Source: CAZAGD01 sp964484485 (GTDB taxonomy: Bacteria; Desulfobacterota; SM23-61). From it: 26,576 bases of DNA. Position numbers and translations under genes: made by a program. Location of the stretch: contig CAZAGD010000189.1 of assembly GCA_964484485.1 (NCBI GenBank), forward strand, positions 1-26,576, read 5' to 3'. Every line of letters begins with the position of its first letter. The stretch's first letter is position 1. This document shows positions 22,533 through 26,576 of the stretch, in pieces. Under the pieces are notes generated by a model, which was not told the origin of the DNA, did no database searches, and saw only the letters and a list, made by a program, of their open reading frames with translations.

Positions 22533-22544
22533 ATCAAAAAAGCC

Positions 22545-22573
22545 TTGACACAAAAAATTCGTTTATATATATT
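22545..22573 (+). promoter_or_regulatory. Sigma70-type promoter of dctP, beside MITE copy C
   Basis: TTGACA (22545-22550), 17-bp spacer, TATATT (22568-22573). It begins 3 bp after the right target-site duplication of MITE C, so an A6 tract sits at the UP-element position. It gives a leader of about 145 nt to the dctP start at 22724. Confidence 0.75.
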
Positions 22574-22723
22574 CAGCTCAATCGAATAAGTTATGCTTAT
22601 TTGTTTTCTGCAAAATTCGAAGCAGCTCAAGATAAGGTCTTCAAAATTTTATTTGGAAATAGGAAAGAAGCCTAATAAAAAAATCGTGATTCAATAATTT
22701 AAGCTAAAAAAGGAGGGGCTAAC

Positions 22724-23761
22724 ATGCAAAGAAAGAGTCTGATTACTTTCATTACGCTCATAGCTGTTTTCGTTCTTTTACTCTTAAATCCGGCAAAGTG
22801 GGCGGAAGCCCAACAGGTCACCCAATGGCGGATGCAAGTGTTATGGGATCCAGGGACATTACCTTACAAAATTGAGGAAGAGTTCGCTAAGCGAGTTAAG
22901 GAACTGACCGGAGGGAGGTTAGAAATTAAGGTCTTCCCTCCAGGTTCCTTGGTACCTACTATGCAAATGCTGGAGTCAGTCCAAGCGGGTATGTTTGAGA
23001 TGATGAAAACCTACGAAGGATATTATATAGGGAAGATGCCCGAGGTAGCATTCACCTCATCTCTTCCCTTGGGATTTACCGATGCCTGGCAGTTTGAGAC
23101 CTGGTTTTGGAAAAAGGGTGGAGTCGAGATGTTGAGGGATTCCTACAACAAATTAGGTTTATATTATCTGGCGCCAACCATTTATGGAGAAGAGCCGATC
23201 CATTCCAAGATCCCTCTCAAAGGCGTTGCCGACCTTAAAGGGAAAAAAGGCCGGTTCGTGGGGATTGCTGGACCCGTCTTAACAAAATTGGGAGCCTCAG
23301 TGACCCCCCTGCCTACAGCGGAAGTCTACCCCGCTTTAGAAAAAGGAATCATTGATTTTGCTGACCGAGGTGGACTGGCCGCCAACTATGATGTTGGGTT
23401 GTATGAAGTGGCTAAATACATCATTCTTCCAGGTTTTCACCAACCTACCACAGCTACCTGCTATGTAATCAACATGAAGGCTTGGAATCGTCTACCTAAA
23501 GATATCCAAGCTATTTTAGAGTGTGCCGCCAGGGAATATTCGGCGGAGATGTTTTCCCAGAATTTAGTGGCAGATTACGAAGCGCTGGCCAATTTTAAGA
23601 AAAAAGGTTGCCAGGTCATCTACTGGCCAGATGCGGAAATCAAGAAAATCCGTAAAGTGGCCATGGAAGTCTGGGAAGAATATGCCAAGAAGAGTCCCAA
23701 GGCCATGCAGATATATAAATCCCAGATTGAGTGGATGAAGCAGCTGGGTCTACTTGAATGA
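22724..23761 (+). CDS. dctP: TRAP transporter substrate-binding protein (DctP family)
   Basis: 345 aa periplasmic binding protein of a tripartite ATP-independent periplasmic transporter. Signal peptide at residues 1-29 (MQRK, hydrophobic core, AEA cleavage). The mature start is QQVTQWRMQVLWDPGTLPYK. DctP features are VKELTGGRLEIKVFPPGSLV, MLESVQAGMFEMM, and ADLKGKKGRFVGIAGPVLTKLGAS, where the Arg would bind a carboxylate, then PLPTAEVYPALEKGIIDFAD. This organisation resembles the TakP-type 2-oxo-acid/carboxylate group, but the ligand is inferred. The ATG at 22724 is preceded by AAAGGAGGGG. It is the first gene of dctP-dctQ-dctM and has a MITE-linked promoter. Confidence 0.92.
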   Translation: MQRKSLITFITLIAVFVLLLLNPAKWAEAQQVTQWRMQVLWDPGTLPYKIEEEFAKRVKELTGGRLEIKVFPPGSLVPTMQMLESVQAGMFEMMKTYEGYYIGKMPEVAFTSSLPLGFTDAWQFETWFWKKGGVEMLRDSYNKLGLYYLAPTIYGEEPIHSKIPLKGVADLKGKKGRFVGIAGPVLTKLGASVTPLPTAEVYPALEKGIIDFADRGGLAANYDVGLYEVAKYIILPGFHQPTTATCYVINMKAWNRLPKDIQAILECAAREYSAEMFSQNLVADYEALANFKKKGCQVIYWPDAEIKKIRKVAMEVWEEYAKKSPKAMQIYKSQIEWMKQLGLLE

Positions 23762-23767
23762 TCCCTT

Positions 23768-23789
23768 AGAGAGGAATCTCTCTCTTTTT
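23768..23789 (+). terminator. Intra-operon hairpin after dctP
   Basis: AGAGAG (23768-23773), loop GAAT, CTCTCT (23778-23783), then CTTTTT. It begins about 7 bp after the dctP stop. A short, probably leaky terminator that would raise binding protein over membrane subunits. Confidence 0.6.
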
Positions 23790-23871
23790 AAGATATTGAA
23801 CGACTTTACGGGGTGTCGAATTGATAAGTAGGTTTCGCCACCCCATTCTTTTTAACTTCAAAGATTCTTGA

Positions 23872-24387
23872 ATGGAAAAGTGGCAGCAGATCATTTCCGG
23901 CATCGATAAAATCAATGCATGGACGGCCAAGATAACTAGTTGGTTGATATGGATCATAATCCTGGCCACTTCCTATGAAGTGGTCATGAGGTACGCTTTT
24001 AAGAAACCTACCACTTGGTCTTTTGAGTTGAATTATTTGGTGTTTGGTGTGTACTTCATGCTCATTGGGGCTTATACGTATGCTTGCAAAGGCCATGTAA
24101 GTGTAGACATTTTTTATGGGCGCCTTTCTCCGCGAGGAAAAGCAATTGCCGATTTGGTCACCTTTCCCGCTTTTTTCTTCTTCGTCATCGTCATGTTCTA
24201 TAAAGGTTTTGGCTTCGCCTGGGATGCCTGGCAATTTAGAGAAACCTTATCTTCTGCTTGGGCACCTCCCGTTTATCCATTTAAAACCATTATTCCTATC
24301 TCAGCCTTCCTTCTTCTTCTTCAGGGCCTAGCTAAACTTATTCGTGACTTGCATATTCTTGCAACAGGAAAGAAGAGAGAGCCATGA
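23872..24387 (+). CDS. dctQ: TRAP transporter small permease (DctQ family)
   Basis: 171 aa with four hydrophobic segments (about 16-37, 52-72, 92-116 and 135-155), the normal DctQ topology. Conserved positions include YEVVMRYAFKKPTTWSFELNY and the AYTYACKGHVSVDIFYGRLS loop. It partners DctM in the inner membrane and links it to DctP. The ATG at 23872 has a weak ribosome binding site. It lies 110 bp downstream of dctP beyond the leaky hairpin, and its stop overlaps the dctM start by 4 bp (ATGA). Confidence 0.88.
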   Translation: MEKWQQIISGIDKINAWTAKITSWLIWIIILATSYEVVMRYAFKKPTTWSFELNYLVFGVYFMLIGAYTYACKGHVSVDIFYGRLSPRGKAIADLVTFPAFFFFVIVMFYKGFGFAWDAWQFRETLSSAWAPPVYPFKTIIPISAFLLLLQGLAKLIRDLHILATGKKREP

Positions 24388-25703
24388 ATACTGAGGTAGG
24401 CGTCTTCGTCCTTTTAGCCACTTTTGCCTTTTTTTTGTTCACCGGCCTCCCCTTATCCTTCGTATTGGGGGGGGTGGCCATCTGCTTCTCTTTTTTCTTC
24501 TGGGGATCCGATTCCTTGCTCTTGGTCGTGATCCAAACTTGGGACACCATGACCAATTATTATTTTGTCGCCATACCTCTTTATATTTTTATGGCTAATA
24601 TTTTGCAGCGTTCCGGAGTCATCGAGGACCTTTTTAATGCAATGCAAGTCTGGTTCGGACCAGTGCGGGGCGGGCTAGCCATCGGTGTCATAGTAATTTG
24701 CACAATTATGGCCGCCATGACGGGTATAGTTGGTGCCGCGGTTGCCTCAATGGGGATTCTAGCCCTTCCGGAGATGCTGAATAGCAAATATGATAAAAAA
24801 CTTGCTTTAGGGACGATCTGCGCGGGAGGAACCCTAGGAATCCTAATCCCACCCAGCGTTGTCACTGTCGTGTATGCCGTGACTGCCAGCCTTTCTATTG
24901 GAAAATTATTCATTGGAGCCATCGGACCAGGCCTTTTGCTTTCAGGACTGTACATCCTCTACATAACGATCCGTTGCTGGATTGACCCGAATTTAGGTCC
25001 TGCGCCACCCCAAGAAGAGAGGGCCAGAATTACTTGGGGGGATCGGATAAAAGTCCTGCGGAGTACAGCCCTACCCACGCTGCTCGTTTTTATGGTCTTA
25101 GGGACCATCTATTTTGGAATTGCCACACCCACAGAAGCGGCAGCCGTTGGGTCTTTGGGAGCTCTATTCTCGGCCATTGTGTACCGGCGACTGACGAGAA
25201 ATTTGCTGATCCAATCGACCTATAGCACTGCTGCCGTAACCTGCATGATTTTATGGATTACTATTGGAGCCCGCTGTTTCATATCTGTATTTACGGCAAT
25301 TGGAGGAGGAGACCTCGTCACTCATTTTATGACCGGAATGGAGCTGAACCGTTGGGTTATTTTGATTTTGATTTTGGTCCTTTTGACGGCCCTTGGCTGC
25401 TTTTTAGATGAGATTGGAATCATTCTTTTGTGTGTGCCCATTTTTATGCCGATTATCCAGCGGCTGGGATTTGATCCGATCTGGTTTGGCCTGCTATTTT
25501 TGGTTAACGCGCAAACCGCTTATATTTCTCCGCCTTTCGGCTACACACTCTTTTATCTTAAAGGGGTAGCCCCTGAGGGAGTCACCATGGGAGATATCTA
25601 CCGGTCCGTCATTCCCTTTATCATTCTTCAGTTCGTCGGCATAGCACTTTGTATGATATTTCCTAACATCATGCTTTACTTACCTAGCTTGATGAAGGAA
25701 TGA
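24384..25703 (+). CDS. dctM: TRAP transporter large permease (DctM family)
   Basis: 439 aa, about 12-13 membrane segments, typical DctM length. It forms the sodium-coupled translocation channel that accepts ligand from DctP. Recognisable parts are GLPLSFVLGG, IPLYIFMANILQRSG, GLAIGVIVICTIMAAMTGIVGAAVASMG, GTLGILIPPSVVTVVYA, GIATPTEAAAVGSLGA, and LLTALGCFLDEIGIILLCVPIFMPII. It overlaps dctQ by 4 bp. Its last 28 bases overlap the end of a small gene on the other strand (25676-25858). Confidence 0.92.
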   Translation: MNTEVGVFVLLATFAFFLFTGLPLSFVLGGVAICFSFFFWGSDSLLLVVIQTWDTMTNYYFVAIPLYIFMANILQRSGVIEDLFNAMQVWFGPVRGGLAIGVIVICTIMAAMTGIVGAAVASMGILALPEMLNSKYDKKLALGTICAGGTLGILIPPSVVTVVYAVTASLSIGKLFIGAIGPGLLLSGLYILYITIRCWIDPNLGPAPPQEERARITWGDRIKVLRSTALPTLLVFMVLGTIYFGIATPTEAAAVGSLGALFSAIVYRRLTRNLLIQSTYSTAAVTCMILWITIGARCFISVFTAIGGGDLVTHFMTGMELNRWVILILILVLLTALGCFLDEIGIILLCVPIFMPIIQRLGFDPIWFGLLFLVNAQTAYISPPFGYTLFYLKGVAPEGVTMGDIYRSVIPFIILQFVGIALCMIFPNIMLYLPSLMKE

Positions 25704-25858
25704 TTAAAATTTCGGACCAAGCCCCTTTTAGTCACTAATTTGCCTTTCATAACTGCAATCGGGAAAATGTCCCAATTTTCTTCCTCGGGAGTTGTTTGAA
25801 ATGCTTTCAGTAACTTCATTTGCGCTTCCAAAGATAAATCATCAAAATAAATTTCCAT
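25676..25858 (-). CDS. Small uncharacterised protein, copy 1 (altered C-terminus)
   Basis: 60 aa starting MEIYFDDLSLEAQMKLLKAF, then TTPEEENWDIFPIAV. Start at 25858 after GGAGAAAAGAGGGG. The first 35 residues nearly match the 51-aa protein encoded at 26415-26570, but the sequences diverge completely after FPIAV. There the other copy continues IEMEF, the natural family ending as I know it, and this one continues MKGKLVTKRGLVRNF and runs into the 3' end of dctM. It is likely a rearranged or truncated copy rather than the ancestral gene. Small proteins with YFDDL and NWD..PIAV motifs are known to me as an uncharacterised group; no function can be given. Confidence 0.55.
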   Translation of the reverse strand: MEIYFDDLSLEAQMKLLKAFQTTPEEENWDIFPIAVMKGKLVTKRGLVRNFNHSFIKLGK

Positions 25859-26062
25859 CCCCTCTTTTCTCCTTTTTTGCAGGAGATTGTTTCTGCCCAG
25901 GGGGCAATTTTAAATGACGATCCGGGATCAGTTCTATTTTTCGATCTACATCTACGTTCAGGATGGGAAAGTATTGGGCAGGATAAAAGGGAAAGGTATT
26001 ACCAATTTATTCCATTCAGGTAAGCAGAAGAGTTAATACTTGGTGTAAACCCTGAAAATTAC

Positions 26063-26111
26063 TGGCGCGCCCGGCCCGACTCGAACGGGCGACCTGCGGA
26101 TTCGAAGTCCG
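26063..26111 (-). pseudogene. 3' fragment of tRNA-Arg(UCG), probable attachment-site remnant
   Basis: Read on the minus strand it has anticodon arm CGGA-CTTCGAA-TCCG (anticodon UCG), a variable loop, T-arm GCCCG-TTCGAGT-CGGGC, acceptor strand CGGGCGC, discriminator G and an encoded CCA. The 5' half (acceptor GCGCCCG, D arm) is absent. Homology to a tRNA stops inside the anticodon stem, where the expected G27 is T. A clean break there is the classical footprint of tyrosine-recombinase integration at a tRNA anticodon region. The intact gene should lie at the other end of the element. Confidence 0.8.
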
Positions 26112-26290
26112 ATTTTGGCAAAATTTTTAAGTCCTTGATATTAGTCCGGTTTTCTCGCAACATGGCTAAATTATTTAAAAATTCGTTTTCTATCTATTCC
26201 AGTTAATTCTATCTATTTTGCTCTTTTTTAGTCAGTTTTATCACAATTTTATCACACAATGACGTCGGATTCTAAATCCGCAGGTCTTTC
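26112..26290. other. att-like region with paired direct repeats
   Basis: Next to the tRNA fragment are two direct-repeat pairs: TTCTATCTATT at 26188-26198 and 26207-26217 (19-bp period), and TTTTATCACA at 26236-26245 and 26247-26256 (11-bp period). A degenerate inverted copy of the tRNA anticodon-arm region lies at 26264-26286. Such pairs look like integrase arm-type binding sites. No integrase gene is visible in the window. The AT-rich DNA up to 26414 holds no gene. Confidence 0.5.
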
Positions 26291-26414
26291 AAAAGTATTA
26301 ATTTAGAAAGGGTAGGGGATAAAGAATTTATTGATACCTATAGTTGTTTTTATGATTTTAATTGCAATACGGCAGTGGGGATAAGCCGCCTGGTGAAGGA
26401 TTGGATAACGCTTT

Positions 26415-26570
26415 TCAATGCACACATTCGTCAATAAATTCCATTTCAATAACCGCAATCGGGAAAATGTCCCAGTTCTCTTCCTCGGGAGTTGTTTGAA
26501 ATGCTTGCAGCAACTTCATTTGTGCTTCCAAAGTTAAATCATCAAAATAAATCTCCACTTTCTTGATCAT
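26415..26570 (-). CDS. Small uncharacterised protein, copy 2
   Basis: 51 aa, start ATG at 26570, stop TGA at 26415-26417. It begins MIKKVEIYFDDLTLEAQMKL and ends PIAVIEMEFIDECVH. It is close to the N-terminal 35 residues of the protein at 25676-25858, at DNA as well as protein level (25753-25858 versus 26450-26557), so the duplication is recent. The acidic, short YFDDL...NWD..PIAVIE layout matches an uncharacterised small-protein group that I recognise only by pattern. The upstream region is outside the window, so its ribosome binding site and operon partners cannot be judged. Confidence 0.6.
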   Translation of the reverse strand: MIKKVEIYFDDLTLEAQMKLLQAFQTTPEEENWDIFPIAVIEMEFIDECVH

Positions 26571-26576
26571 CTTACC

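Noticed and set aside
5862..22541. The inverted-repeat elements as CRISPR repeats or riboswitches
   Set aside because: Only three dispersed copies with target-site duplications and no repeat-spacer array; they lie upstream of promoters, so they are not part of the leader RNAs.
22460..22675. 71-codon open frame on the plus strand
   Set aside because: It starts inside MITE copy C and runs over the dctP promoter; the equivalent upstream codon is a stop. Best explained by repeat DNA.
23806..24234. 142-codon frame antisense to dctQ
   Set aside because: Shadow of dctQ with low-complexity translation and no ribosome binding site.
26240..26310. tRNA-Pyl-like gene suggested by the CUA anticodon loop
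   Set aside because: Only the anticodon arm is tRNA-like; no T-arm or acceptor pairing can be drawn, and no pyl genes are visible.

Overview
The window looks like the chromosome of a Gram-negative anaerobe of moderate GC (low to mid 40s percent by eye). It carries a GNA1162-type lipoprotein, three solute-binding-protein importers, a tungsten-type aldehyde:ferredoxin oxidoreductase with its maturation genes, and a dispersed repeat related to the common GTCATTCCCGC-type palindrome. Together these suggest a Desulfobacterota-like lineage, but no rRNA or marker gene is present, so taxonomy is tentative.

Layout. 1-2603 (+): the 3' part of a leucine-dehydrogenase-type gene, a cyclase/kynurenine-formamidase-like hydrolase, and an Asp/Glu-racemase-fold protein. 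2598-5658 (-): a sugar ABC importer (Sec-exported binding protein and two permeases). 6551-9941 (+): a second sugar ABC importer (Tat-exported binding protein and two permeases). Neither importer has an ATPase gene here. 9967-10794 (-): a sugar isomerase/epimerase-like TIM barrel. 11131-12354 (-): an OFA-type MFS transporter. 13111-19680 (-): a tungstoenzyme block, in transcription order FAD/NAD oxidoreductase, iron-sulfur flavoprotein, AOR, radical SAM/SPASM maturase, and two MoaD/ThiS-like proteins. 20128-22249: a DUF799-type lipoprotein, an overlapping DUF3108-like exported protein and a convergent HD phosphohydrolase. 22724-25703 (+): a tripartite TRAP importer (dctP, dctQ, dctM). 25676-26576: two near-identical copies of a small gene flank a 3' fragment of tRNA-Arg(UCG) and att-like direct repeats, which looks like the end of an integrated element running off to the right.

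The most notable finding is a family of three non-coding inverted-repeat elements (MITE-like; 295, 292 and 174 bp) at 5871-6165, 17058-17349 and 22359-22532. Each starts CTGACC and is flanked by a perfect 9-bp target-site duplication. In all three, the duplication ends exactly 3 bp before a TTGACA -35 box that has a 17-bp spacer and an AT-rich -10. The promoters lie in front of the Tat binding-protein gene, the AOR gene and dctP. The middle copy inserted where the flavoprotein stop codon once overlapped the aor -35 box, and the pre-insertion allele can be reconstructed. I infer a transposable element that targets the A-tract (UP-element position) just upstream of sigma70-type promoters.

How the genes work together (inference): the importers bring in sugars and organic acids, and amino-acid deamination yields 2-oxo acids and then aldehydes. 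AOR oxidises aldehydes to acids with ferredoxin, and the adjacent flavoproteins are plausible electron-transfer partners. The radical SAM protein and MoaD-like proteins would build or modify the tungstopterin cofactor.
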